In this document: positions 23,146 to 32,810 of the stretch, one piece after another | Position numbering within the stretch: position 1 is the stretch's first letter | Layout: each line of letters opens with the position of its first letter | Notes under the pieces: generated by a model | What the model saw: the letters and a program-made list of their open reading frames with translations, nothing else | What the model was told of the DNA's origin: nothing | Databases searched by the model: none | From: Mortierella sp. BCC40632 | Lineage: Eukaryota; Mortierellomycota; Mortierellomycetes; Mortierellales; Mortierellaceae | DNA: 64,000 bases | Reading direction: 5' to 3' | Assembly (NCBI GenBank): GCA_011634665.1 | Contig: WAEK01000008.1 | Coordinates: forward strand, 365,501 to 429,500 | Made by a program: the position numbers and the translations under genes

Positions 23146-23257
23146 GGTCGACGCTTCCCTTCGCAGAAATTACTCTGATCAGGTAATGAGAGTATAGTCT
23201 CAGCCGTAGAGTCCTACTCTTTTCAAAGTAGAACTCGTGGCACCCCTAGCGCCGACC
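23146..23257 (-). promoter_or_regulatory. TPP riboswitch (THI element)
   Basis: Read on the minus strand, all conserved TPP aptamer blocks occur in order: GGGGUGCC (from 23246), GGCUGAGA, ACCUGAUC, then a UAAU/CUGCG segment and AGGGAA. The P1 helix is GGUCGGCGCU (23257..23248) with AGCGUCGACC (23155..23146): ten pairs, one of them G-U. A P3 arm pairs GAGUUCUACUUU with AGAGUAGGACUC over a GAAA loop, twelve pairs. The element binds thiamine pyrophosphate and controls splicing in known fungal and plant cases. It lies about 315 nt downstream of the THI5 stop on the same strand, and no minus-strand gene follows it before the opposite-strand permease, so it most likely sits in the THI5 3' UTR. A strong 3' splice site (pyrimidine tract then CTGCAG, ending 23082) follows it, and a GTAAAG donor lies at 23555, just after the stop. 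Confidence 0.93.
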
Positions 23258-23571
23258 ATGGCCCGACTCTGTGATTCATTCAAGAGTGGTACAAAGTCGT
23301 GTTGTCATGTTTTTTTTTCCAGGTCAAAAAAGATTGAGGGAGTTCGGCATCGGATTGGTTTCGCACGAAAAGGATCGGATCGAGGGTGGCGAACAATACA
23401 AAAGAAAAAAATTAGTACTCTTTTTCAACAGTCAACCCTCTCCCCCTCCTCTTATCTTGTACCCCCCCCTCCCCCTCCCTCTTCCCCTCCAATATATCAT
23501 CCCCGATAGAGGATTTAACCCATTTCAAAATTGCCCTGAGAAGGACAGTCTTTACCATCATTGCCCTCTAT

Positions 23572-24698
23572 TCATGCCTGGACGGCGATAGGGGCAGCGG
23601 CAACGGAGCTGCAAGGGCACTTGGCCAACACTCCAGTGTCGATCGTGGGGTGGATGAATCCGGGGGCCGACTCAGGATCCAAGGTCCAGGTCAGGAACTC
23701 GTTCGTCTGATTCTGGACAAACTGATCATCCACAATCTCCAGTCGCTTGCTGTACTTGGTGACCTTGTCCCAGTCGCGTTGGACGTTCTTCAGGTCACGC
23801 GACATGTATCGGTAAGAGCGCTGGTAGATCTTGCGGTTCACTTCACTGTGCATGTGGGGCTTCATCTCTACAAAGAGCTCATAGGCAGCAGCAGGTTCGG
23901 CAAACATAAAGTCCGCGCCACGCTTCACGGCCTTCATGAAGGCCTTCACCTTCTCGGGGTTGTTCTGGAGGAAGGTCTCGTTGCCAATGAACAAGATCTG
24001 AACCATGGAGCCGAGCAAGGTTTCTAACGCATTAGTACTCAAAGCAATCTAATATCACACTGAACACATGTTTTTTCTTTCCCTTGCAGATTTACCGAGC
24101 AGAAGCAGCAGCATCCAAGATCTGCAAGCTCATCAATGCGAAGCATCTTGACATCATCGCGCGAACGGCCTTGTTGGACAGACCATTCCTCGAGTTCAAC
24201 CATTTGAACGTTCTCGAGACCAATACCGGCGTCAATCTCGCCACGGATAATGGCATTGGTAACATTCATGCCAACACGGACAGCCGTATAGTCCGCAGGA
24301 GTCATGCCATAGTAGCGAGTCAGCTCGTCCAACTGGATCTTTCCAAACTCGCCCACGTATCCGATACGCTTGCCACGCAGACTCTGGAAATCGGTCGTGA
24401 TCCCGCTCTTGGAAGCCAGATAGACGACACCCGTGAAAGGTTCATCCAGGAGAGTACCAATGGACTTGATCGGGAAGCCCCGAGCCTTGCCGGCAATAGT
24501 GTGGATCATGGCCTTGCAGCCGAGATCCACCTTGCCAGATCCGATGATCTCAGTCACATCCGATGGGTTGTTGGGCTCAAGGATGGCGACCTTGATACCT
24601 TCCTCGACAAAGTAGCCAAGCTTCTCGGCAAGGAAAAGAGGCAGGTGGTAAGGGGTAGCGTGCCAGTTCAAGAGGCAGGTGATCTTGTCGGTCGACAT
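23572..24698 (-). CDS. THI5: HMP-phosphate synthase, thiamine pyrimidine biosynthesis (THI5/NMT1)
   Basis: Two exons, 24698..24096 and 23997..23572, give 342 residues against 340 in yeast Thi5. The enzyme makes the thiamine pyrimidine HMP-P from its own active-site histidine and from pyridoxal phosphate, a single-turnover reaction. The PLP lysine (K62) and the sacrificial His66 are present in C-K-A-M-I-H-T, and the iron-associated C-C-C-F-C motif is at about 196-200. Other matches: [19 protein letters not shown] and Y-V-G-E-F-G-K-I-Q. The acceptor is the TTCAG at 24000..23998, which restores I-L-F-I-G-N after C-C-C-F-C-S; an earlier TTAG puts the frame out. The last about 25 residues diverge from yeast. 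A minus-strand TATAAAG lies about 155 nt upstream of the ATG, and a TPP riboswitch lies downstream of the stop. Confidence 0.97.
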
Positions 24699-24852
24699 TC
24701 TTGGAAAGGTTTGGAGTAGGTAGGGGAGTGAGAGAGGGTGTAGATTGGGAGAAAGGGGTACTTGCTGGCGGGGATCAGAGTGAATGAGAGGAAGAAGGAA
24801 GAGGAAGAAAGAAGAAAGAAGAGTTGGTCACGAACTCGAGGAATCCCCTGGT

Positions 24853-24859
24853 CTTTATA
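24853..24859 (-). promoter_or_regulatory. TATA box of THI5
   Basis: TATAAAG on the minus strand about 155 nt upstream of the THI5 ATG, within a GC-rich flank and followed by a pyrimidine-rich leader. A strong TATA box fits a sharply regulated, thiamine-repressible gene. The leader between it and the ATG is about 125 nt and shows no TPP aptamer blocks. Confidence 0.6.
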
Positions 24860-25636
24860 CCAGCATTCTCCCCTTTTCCTTCCTCTCCTTTCCTCCCTGC
24901 TCATGCTCGGGTTCCCACGATCGATATGCAGAGATGGCTCAAGGACAGGCGGCAGTTACTTCCGATAATCGCCCCCAAAATTTCGGCGTTCAATATATGA
25001 TCCATTTGTGCAGAGGCGTGTGTATGTGTGTGTGTATTTGTAGAGATCCGGGCGGTACGACCATGAAGAACAACGAGGATGAGTGGTTAACGCCCTAGTC
25101 TCGGGTGCGGAGTTTGGTGCCCCTCCAGGATGAGTCAATTGCTGGCAGAACACCTGTTCGCGTGGGAGCCATGCTCGTATCCTGTCCAAAATCCATGCCT
25201 GCCTGTGCCTGCTGCCTTATCTTTGACGCGTTGCGGTAACCCTTTAAGGCGGTAGACAACTAGCTTCCGAGAAGCGGTTCTGCAGGCTCGAAAGAAGAAA
25301 GAATAGCGGGGAAAGCCGCTCTCACTCGGCACTAGGCTGGGCGCAATGCACGAGTGTTGTATTTTTTTTCTTTCCTTCCTCCTTGTGGGCCAAAGAACAA
25401 ACAAAGAGGCAGCGGGTCACAGCCAGGTTCTATTTTGCATAGACACGGAGAAGAACGAATGCAAAGTCGAAATTAGCTTGGCTCGGAAGTCTGATGATGG
25501 AGAGCAAAAAGATCGCACAAACGTGGCTTGGTAAACGGCGAAGGAAGGTTGGGGCAATGGGTTTTGCCGTCCCACTCCCCACTGTCTAGGATAGATCATT
25601 CTCCACACAAAATGGGACAATGAATCCGACGGACCA
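24860..25636. other. Divergent promoter region, THI5 / CENP-B-like gene
   Basis: Separates THI5 (-) from the plus-strand DNA-binding gene. It contains a short GT-rich tract near 25020-25037. A CGGGTGCGG / GGTGCCCC pair near 25104-25125 superficially recalls a THI element but lacks the other blocks. No gene seen. Confidence 0.45.
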
Positions 25637-26863
25637 ATGGCCAAAGCACGACCTAGGACCGTCAAGGGAATCACTCATGAGCAGCGCTACCTTCTATGCC
25701 TCCAAAAGCAGCGGTATCCTGGCATGAAGCAGGCTGAGCTTGCGACCTGGTTCGAGAACAAGTTTGCCATCCCCATCTCTCAACCTACCATCTCTCATTC
25801 ACTCAAACAAAGTGCCACCATCCTTTCGCAGGGATTAGACACCCCAGGTATTGAGTCGAAGCGAGTCCGAAAAAGGCCCGTTCGCCACCCAGAGCTAGAG
25901 CAGCGTATCTTTGAATGGGCAAAGGCTCAGCAACAGGCGATCGAGCAGCATGAAGCATGGTTAAAGTGCGTTCCTGGGAGAGTCTCGTCCAAGGACCAAG
26001 TCGAGCCGATCACTGGGCCGGCACTCATTCGAGAAGCCAGGAGGATCGCCAAGGAAATGAATGCTGTCTCCACAGTGTTCAGCTCGGCTTGGCTTTCACG
26101 CTTCAAGGCCCGATATAGAATTCAGCCTGATCCGACAAGTCAACATCACCCGCAGCATCTCTGTATTGTGCCATTGCCTCAGTCTAATCCTTCAGAGGTT
26201 TCGTTAGAATCAAGCCAAGCATCATATCTATCATTGCAGACGAATACGACCGAGGCTCTTCACAACAACCTTCGCTCCCCGTCACAGGACAATCTTCTTG
26301 GGGCTTTTCCTAATCATCCAGATCACTCATGGATTCAAAGAAAACCCAAACAGCATCCCCAACAACCATCACACGATCTGGGCTTGGTTCAGCAGCAAGA
26401 CATTTTATGCTCTTCGACAGTCGTATCCTTAAAACCGTCTACTTTCCAGATCCCAGTGTCCGCAGAGCGCCTACACTATCACTCCTCAATACCGATTGCC
26501 GCGTTTCCTTTGGAAGACTCGACATTCAAACCGATTGTCGACATTTGTCCATCACCTACACTACCCAGTCAGTTAGTGTGTGGGCAGCCATCTCTAATAT
26601 CACAGCTATCTTCTCAAGGTTCTATTGGAAACGGCAGTAATCCATCCCAAGAGCATTCAGCCGTCCTTATCCCATCAGACTCAATAGACGTGGATAGCAC
26701 GATGCTCGATCAAGACCCGCCACCGCGAGACGTTCAAGAGGCCCACCGACTTGTTTCGCACCTGAGATTGTACGTGGCAACCTATCTTGCAGATCCTTCC
26801 AAGGCAATTCAGAGCTTGGACATTCTGGAGAGAGAAATTGGCCCTCTCCCCCATCATAAGTGA
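25637..26863 (+). CDS. CENP-B/Psq-type DNA-binding protein, transposase-derived
   Basis: Intronless frame of 408 residues from ATG 25637. Residues about 5-60 form a Psq/CENP-B N-terminal helix-turn-helix (I-T-H-E-Q-R-Y-L-L-C-L, Y-P-G-M-K-Q-A-E-L-A-T-W-F, I-S-Q-P-T-I-S-H-S-L). Residues about 75-165 resemble the second, Tc5-type HTH domain (L-E-Q-R-I-F-E-W, G-P-A-L-I-R-E-A-R-R-I-A, S-S-A-W-L-S-R-F-K-A-R-Y). In pogo/Tigger transposases a DDE nuclease would follow. Here the remaining about 230 residues are Ser/Pro/Gln-rich, with a short C-terminal helix (H-L-R-L-Y-V-A-T-Y-L-A-D-P) and no catalytic triad. It is therefore best read as a domesticated DNA-binding protein, possibly a regulator, rather than an active element. 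No terminal inverted repeats were noticed. Confidence 0.8.
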   Translation: MAKARPRTVKGITHEQRYLLCLQKQRYPGMKQAELATWFENKFAIPISQPTISHSLKQSATILSQGLDTPGIESKRVRKRPVRHPELEQRIFEWAKAQQQAIEQHEAWLKCVPGRVSSKDQVEPITGPALIREARRIAKEMNAVSTVFSSAWLSRFKARYRIQPDPTSQHHPQHLCIVPLPQSNPSEVSLESSQASYLSLQTNTTEALHNNLRSPSQDNLLGAFPNHPDHSWIQRKPKQHPQQPSHDLGLVQQQDILCSSTVVSLKPSTFQIPVSAERLHYHSSIPIAAFPLEDSTFKPIVDICPSPTLPSQLVCGQPSLISQLSSQGSIGNGSNPSQEHSAVLIPSDSIDVDSTMLDQDPPPRDVQEAHRLVSHLRLYVATYLADPSKAIQSLDILEREIGPLPHHK

Positions 26864-27681
26864 CTTTAGAGGGACACGAGCATGCATTGTGTGTTGTCTA
26901 TACCCAAACCGGATCATAAAATAATAAAATATAAATGCGTTATAGTTATCTTAAGACATCCAGTTGATAAAGTTCATGGTTACTTTTTGGGAAGAGGGAG
27001 GGGGGGGGGCAAGCATCGGGTCTGGATGTACATGCTCATCCCCCAAATTATTGTTTTTTTTTACGCGTTTACGCGTTTTCGCCAAGTCTTACTGTTGTAT
27101 GATTTTAACTTCTCCTTGCCCTTTTCAATGTCAACCACATCTCTTTGAATCAGAACCAAAAGGAGGCTCATCAAAACTCTCCTTAAATCTAGCGGTCGGG
27201 ATCATGATGCTAGCTGCTCTTAGTCAAAGCTGTAAGACCACATGGACACTTTCTCTTTCTTTTACTCTGCTCAAGATAGATACCTCATTCAATAGCTGGT
27301 ATAATCGCTTGGACAGGAGAGAGGAGAGAAAAACCTCTTGGACTTGGCAGTGAACGACGCTCTACCTTCCCAAAAGTTTGATTTATACAGAGATCTGTGC
27401 TACACCATGCGAGATAGAGTAGTACAAATACTCCCACAATAGTAATAATAATAATAATAAAAAGGGAATGCACACATTAAATGATGCAGCGCCGTCGAGT
27501 CTGCGTTCATACGTGTCCACTGACCGAGTCTCCCAAAAGTATCTTCTACTGTCCTTGATGAGTCAACCATTCCTTCAAGCTGGCGTAGATAATTTGTGAA
27601 GAGATCATGGATGGCTTTAAAAGGATGTGGACCTACTCCCGTATGCACCAGAGCCGTGACAGTCAAGGGCAGGCTGATTCT

Positions 27682-27718
<37 letters not shown>

Positions 27719-28062
27719 CAACCCAGCCTTGACTTCCGGGACAATATCTAAAGTGCTGAGCATCAAAGGGGGAGGGGTGAGAGGATATGTAACAAGAATG
27801 ATCAAACTTCATTCTGCCAACGAATGCCCATCCATCGAAAGATAATGGTCCAAGACTCCAAGAAGGGGGTTTAGATTCTAACCTTTCATGTTCGGATGAC
27901 AACTTGGCCCATGGATCTCCTCCTTGAAGCTAACTACTGTAGCTAGCTACAATCACCTGACAATAAAATGCGGTCACAAAAGGTTTGATGCGTGAAGGAG
28001 TAAAGACAAATCCGTCTTCGGATCTGAGATCCTTCACCTTTTTACCACACGAATCAAACATC
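26864..28062. other. Intergenic, with possible minus-strand exons at 27470-27960
   Basis: Reading the minus strand, three short open pieces near 27950-27905, 27743-27724 and 27673-27470 can be joined in phase through plausible splice signals. They give ...S-F-K-E-E-I-H-G-P..., D-I-V-P-E-V-K and then P-L-T-V-T-A-L-V-H-T-G-V-G-P-H-P-F-K-A-I-H-D-L-F-T-N-Y-L-R-Q. The last piece looks coding but I do not recognise the family. A 39-nt poly-T tract (27685-27718) lies between exons. The start and end are unresolved. AATAATAAT repeats occur at 27440-27460. Confidence 0.3.
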
Positions 28063-28899
28063 ATGTCCGATTTTGGAGGATACAGCGGCGGCTCAATGGT
28101 GCGTCTTTGTTCAAGCGATCTTTAATCTGTCTAGGGAAAAAAAAGAAAGAAAGAAAAGCAAAGCAAAGCAATTGTTCATGATCTAGAAAGTCTATTGCTT
28201 GATGAATCTTCGATGGACAAACTCTCGGGACGAGCTGGCTGTATATGATCTGCAGACTTCTAACTGTTTTCTGTCCCTGTATGGTGTCATTCATTGGCTC
28301 TACCAAAAACAATAAAAAAAAAAAAAAAAATAGGAGGCCAAGAAGCAGCAGGTTATGGACCAGGTCCGCAGCGAACTGGCTCTTGCCAATGCTCAGGAGT
28401 TGATCAACGTATGTACTATTTCGCTCTACCGCGGAATCTTGCTCTCCTTTCCCCCTTCATGGATCGGGTGTTGCTCTGTGACTCTCAGCGAAGGGACGAA
28501 AAGAAGGACAAGGTAGCTGACTAACATCCCTATCTATCCCTGCATTGGATTCGGCTCGTCTATAGAAAATCAACGAGAAGTGCTTCGCAAGATGCGTCCC
28601 CAAGCCCGGTGCCAAGCTTGACAGCGGTGAACAGGCAAGTTTTTTTTTGCACAAATAGGCTCCGACTATCTCTCTGGATCTTTTCTTCGGCTCGTTCAGG
28701 AAACCACCATATCCATTTTATGCTGACTTTTTTTTTTTTATACGTTGCTCTCTTACCTCCTTAACCTAATGCCCATTATTAGGCCTGTCTTTCCAAGTGC
28801 ATGGATCGCTACATGGAGGCGTGGAACATTGTCTCCCGCACTTACATCAACCGCGTCCAGCGCGAGTCTCAGAATATGGGTGGAGCTGGAGGATTCTAA
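28063..28899 (+). CDS. TIM13: Mitochondrial intermembrane-space chaperone TIM13
   Basis: Four exons (28063..28098, 28334..28408, 28566..28634, 28783..28899) give 98 residues, the usual size of a small Tim. The protein has the twin CX3C motif, C-F-A-R-C and C-L-S-K-C, which form the two disulphides. Flanking residues are typical of Tim13: [18 protein letters not shown] before and [12 protein letters not shown] after. With Tim8 it chaperones hydrophobic precursors across the intermembrane space to the TIM22 or SAM complexes. It has no presequence, as expected for Mia40-dependent import. Exon phases are all 0. Intron 3 starts with GC (CAG|GCAAGT) rather than GT, a minor but accepted donor class. 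Confidence 0.96.
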
Positions 28900-29706
28900 G
28901 CCCTATGAAATATGGATTGCCCTCCCTTGCACCACTTTTTGTTATTCTGTTTCCTCGTTTTCCTTGTGCCATTGTCACTTGTCCAATACAATAGACCATT
29001 GTAATTTACTGAATCGTGTATATGGGCCTTGTTTTGTTCTGTCGAGTGTTTAAAAAACAACAACAACAACAAAAAAGCTTGTCCTTTTGGTTTTTTGTTC
29101 TGTGTCCAGTCCTGGCAATGCGAAGGCCATTGTCTCGCTTTGCGGAACTTTCTGCAGGATGACATTACCTGAGCATAAGCATGTTTATTTTAAAAAGAGA
29201 AAAAGAAAGTTGAGAGGCATATGTAGCCCAAGCCGCAGGAGGACGGTATCACCGCACCAACATTGTACTATGCCCGATCATTCCTTTCCCCTTTTCGACA
29301 TCAACCCAGCTGTGAGACGACTGTAACCGGACCAACGTGTAAATGTTTATTATTATTCATCAGGAGACTTTGTGTCCAGACCGATGGTACTGTATTGCTT
29401 CTGATCAGGCAGCACGATCAAATACATAAAATAAGGCAGGCATTTACCTCCAGTAGAAACTTCTCCCTTCGTCTGTTTTGGGAACAAATCTGTCCGACGA
29501 AAGGATAAAAAGGTCTTGTGTTTGGTTGCGCCCTTTGCTTTCTTCGTACTTTTCCGCTCACTTTTAGCTCCGCTCCACATCAACACAGACCTCCAATCTC
29601 AGGCTCTCCTCTCTCTCTCTCCCTTACTTTCTTTTTCTCTTCCCCTGCCTCCCTCGATACCAACGTTTTACCCCAGCACTGGCTGCAAACATTCTTTATT
29701 TCAACA
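28900..29706. other. Intergenic, TIM13 to MpaB-like gene
   Basis: Holds the TIM13 3' flank and the leader of the next plus-strand gene, including a CT-rich stretch at 29606-29660 just before its ATG. No further gene recognised. Confidence 0.5.
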
Positions 29707-31341
29707 ATGTCATGTCCTGCTGGATTTACCTTTGGCTCGATGCCTATCCGAGCTCCCAGTGCTCCATTGACAGAGATAGCTAAGCCAGGCGATAAATTTG
29801 AGTGTATTGGCTATGAAATCACCTGGTCCCAGAATCACTTTCCTGCGAGCAAACTCGAGCCCCTGCGACAAATCGGAGACGACCTTGCGGATCAGGCATT
29901 GGAGGCACTCCAAGTGAAACCGGGTGAAGACGTTTACTCTGCTTTATTGGCTTATACAGCTTGCCCAGAGGACGAGCAAAAGAGTTCAGCGCCTCGGGAG
30001 CTGCTTCAAAAGTTGACTTTTGTGCCTGAATGGCTCGACCTTGATCAAATCCGAAGAGGTCAAGCAGTTTACAGGTAAAAGAAATTTCTCAAGGAACTCC
30101 TTTTTTTTTTTTTTTTTTTTTTTTATAAAAAAGAAATCTTGGAAGCTAGAAAGGCACAAAAAAAAAAAATCTTGCTTTGTAACTCCTGCAGACATCATTG
30201 AAGCCTTGCACAACTCGCCAAGAACTCGAGGTCTATGCCTCGCCCCATAGACGGCCAATTGACAATTGTCTCTGAATGTTTTTTTAGGAAATACTCTCCC
30301 ATAATTATCTGCATTCTCCTACATTCCTCGTTGATTGGAGGGTTGTCTATTCCAGAGATTGGCAAGGTCCTCAACTCTACTGGCTACTTGGTCGGCAAGA
30401 AGACCAGACGACGTCTCTTTGAGACATTTCAGTTCTTGATAGAGACGGTCGATTCAATTGAAAGTCTGCAGCCAATAACCGGCGCAGCCTGGGAGTCCAT
30501 TGTACGAGTAAGACTATTGCACTCTGGAGTTCGGTCTCGTCTTTCCAAGCTCAGCAAGTCCAAGTCCCATTCCAACTTCTATAGCATAGAGAGGGATGGC
30601 GTTCCCATCAACCAGGAAGACCTTATTGGTACCTTGTTTGCCTTTACGACGTCTCTGTGGCGGACCATGGAGACAAAATTGGGTGTTATGATGGAGAAGC
30701 AAGAGCGCGACGATTATATGCATTTATGGCGCTACGTAGGCTACCTGATAGGTGTTGATGATATCCTTGGGGTGACCGTTTCGTCCGCAATGGCAGATGC
30801 GGGTATCGATTCGATCGTCCTTCATATTGCCGCACCTAGCAAAGAAGGCGGACAGATGCTTTCCAAGACACTCTACAATCTATCGACATATCCAGCACCT
30901 CGGAGGAAGATTACACAATGGTTTGGTCTCCCAAATCTATATCCTCTTCATATGGCTATATCTGAGTTGATTCTTGGACCTAAATTCTGGAGGGAAAGTC
31001 ATCTTCCGATGGCTCGATTTCCTTATAGGATCCTACGAAAGCTGATTGTTACTGTTCTCTTACTGGATCTCTGGCTGGCTCAAAGGTCACAATGGTGGCT
31101 CAGGAAACGATATGCTGCGATTGACATAATCTCACGATGGCTCATCAACAAAGTGCTTACCAAGCGAAGTCTGTTTGAGTTGCGGGATTTACCAATGGAA
31201 AGGATCTATCAATTCCAGGCGATGAGCAACGATCTCAGACAAAATAGATACCTTTGGTCCAAGCTCTTTGCTGCTGCGACAGCAAGTGTTGGGGCCGCAT
31301 TGATTTTAAACCACACAAAGTTTAACCTAGTTCGGCAGTAA
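29707..31341 (+). CDS. MpaB / rubber-oxygenase-like (DUF2236) protein
   Basis: Two exons, 29707..30074 and 30288..31341, join in phase (arginine codon AG|G) to 473 residues. The central region matches the ER-bound oxygenase MpaB / latex-clearing-protein domain: R-G-Q-A-V-Y-R-K-Y-S-P, then R-V-R-L-L-H-S-G-V-R-S-R-L (about 195-207) with the Arg/His pair expected near the haem, I-N-Q-E-D-L-I-G-T-L-F-A-F-T, and H-L-W-R-Y-V-G-Y-L-I-G-V. Family members are b-type haem oxygenases that cleave C=C bonds, or proteins of unknown activity. A hydrophobic stretch near the C-terminus (A-A-A-T-A-S-V-G-A-A-L-I-L) could be a membrane anchor. Substrate unknown. The intron contains T and A runs. The gene converges on KAE1 with only about 120 bp between stops. 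Confidence 0.82.
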
Positions 31342-31460
31342 AGTAATAAAGAGCAAGAGCTTTGAGCTCGACCACAACCTGGAGTAAACTGCTGCCGCTC
31401 AAAGCAAACAGTAGTCAGATCGAGGGTAGATTTCTGCCTCAATAGCAAATGTTTCCTTAT

Positions 31461-32004
31461 TTATTCTCTCCAAGCAACAAAAACTTCATCGGTTCTAAAT
31501 CGTTGCGTGCACCATGTCTTCTCCAAAGGGGTTGTATATCCTGTCTGGTATGCTAAGATGCCAGCTTGTGCAATCATGATACCGTTGTCGATGCAGAACC
31601 GCTCATCTGTCGCAAATACCATGCCATCTCGTTGACTTGCCATCTGGCCCATCATCTCCTGTAGTCGCATATTACAGCCAACACCACCAACGATTAGCAC
31701 CTCCTTGGAGCCAATATGAGCCATGGCGCGCTCTGTAGTTTCGACCAACATTGCAAAAAGAGTCTCCTGAAGTGAGAAGCAGAGATCAGCTTCAGTGTAT
31801 TCTCCTGATGCCAATAGCGCCGGTGCGTTCGTTTCGATATAAGAGAGAATACCGCTGAACGACACATCCATGCCTTTGACTGTGTATGGAAGATCTAGGA
31901 GTTTCTTGCCCCTAACCACAGGAGAGAGGATTCAGAGCTGTTGAGTTAACTGTGTGTAGGGTACACATAACCGATTCCGTATTTGAAGAGTTCATCCCTC
32001 TCAT

Positions 32005-32040
<36 letters not shown>

Positions 32041-32810
32041 TCCAAGAAAAAAAAAAAAATAAACAAAGCGCGTACTTTTTTGGCGAGCTGTTCAATGTTA
32101 TATCCGGGGGCTGGATCATTAGGTAAATTGAGAACTCTTGCAAACCGATCGATGCAGTTTCCAACAGCAATGTCAAGAGCCTCTCCAAAAATCCGGTAGC
32201 GCTTCTCCGCATAGGCAATCACTTGAGTATTTCCTCCAGAGACATAAAGCACTACTGGGTTCTCGGCTCCTGTAATCTGACGACCCATCTCAATATCTAT
32301 GTACAGCGGAAACGGCGATTGCGGCGCATTTTTTTCTTCTTTAGTCACTCATCAACTGGTGGATGTAAAACATGCTGGCAACATACTGGGATCAGAACTG
32401 AAAAATAGTTGGTCCTTTCGTGCTGTATCATTTTGGTGGACTCTTGACTTACGTCCAACACAGTGATTAACACCCACGAGCTCCTTGTTCCACATGAGCG
32501 CAAGGGTTCTAGCCACTGTAGCGACGCTTGTGAGGGGTCCGCCCATGCCTGGCCCCTTTGTGAAGCAAATAACACTGATATCCTTTGGTGTGATGTTGGC
32601 TTCGGCCATGGCGTTCTTGATCAGCTCAAGAATGTGGGAGCGATGATGCAAAGCCGTGTCCTTTGGCAAGAAACCTTCGCCTGGTGGTGGGTGGTACGTA
32701 TGTCGTAGGTTGGCGAGGATAGTAACCGTTGGTGGGGTAGTCGACATGTCATGACGAATGAGACCTACGCCCAGCTTGTTGGCGCTTCCTTCCAGTCCTA
32801 ATGCGATCAT
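31461..32810 (-). CDS. KAE1: tRNA t6A threonylcarbamoyltransferase, KEOPS catalytic subunit
   Basis: Clear exons are 32810..32453, 32296..32076 and 31911..31461. Kae1/OSGEP transfers threonylcarbamoyl to A37 of ANN-decoding tRNAs within KEOPS. The metal-binding H-C-V-G-H motif (about 116-120) is present, its second His codon split by intron 1. Other marks: [43 protein letters not shown] and F-C-I-D-N (third metal ligand Asp). No mitochondrial presequence, so this is the cytosolic form. Exons 2 and 3 do not join in phase (0 against 1). A 35-nt microexon at 31999..31965 would restore phase and add about 12 residues between A-K-K and G-K-K, giving 354 residues in all. Otherwise there is an indel next to the poly-A tract. 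Confidence 0.93.

Noticed and set aside
24001..24042. ATG at 24042 as the start of a separate minus-strand gene
   Set aside because: It lies inside the THI5 intron; using the TTCAG acceptor at 23998 restores Thi5 exactly.
23650..24719. Plus-strand frames opposite THI5
   Set aside because: Shadow frames; the minus strand encodes the full conserved Thi5 sequence.
25095..25130. Possible second TPP riboswitch upstream of THI5 (CGGGTGCGG and GGTGCCCC)
   Set aside because: CUGAGA and ACCUGAUC blocks are absent on both strands, and the segment lies upstream of the THI5 TATA box.
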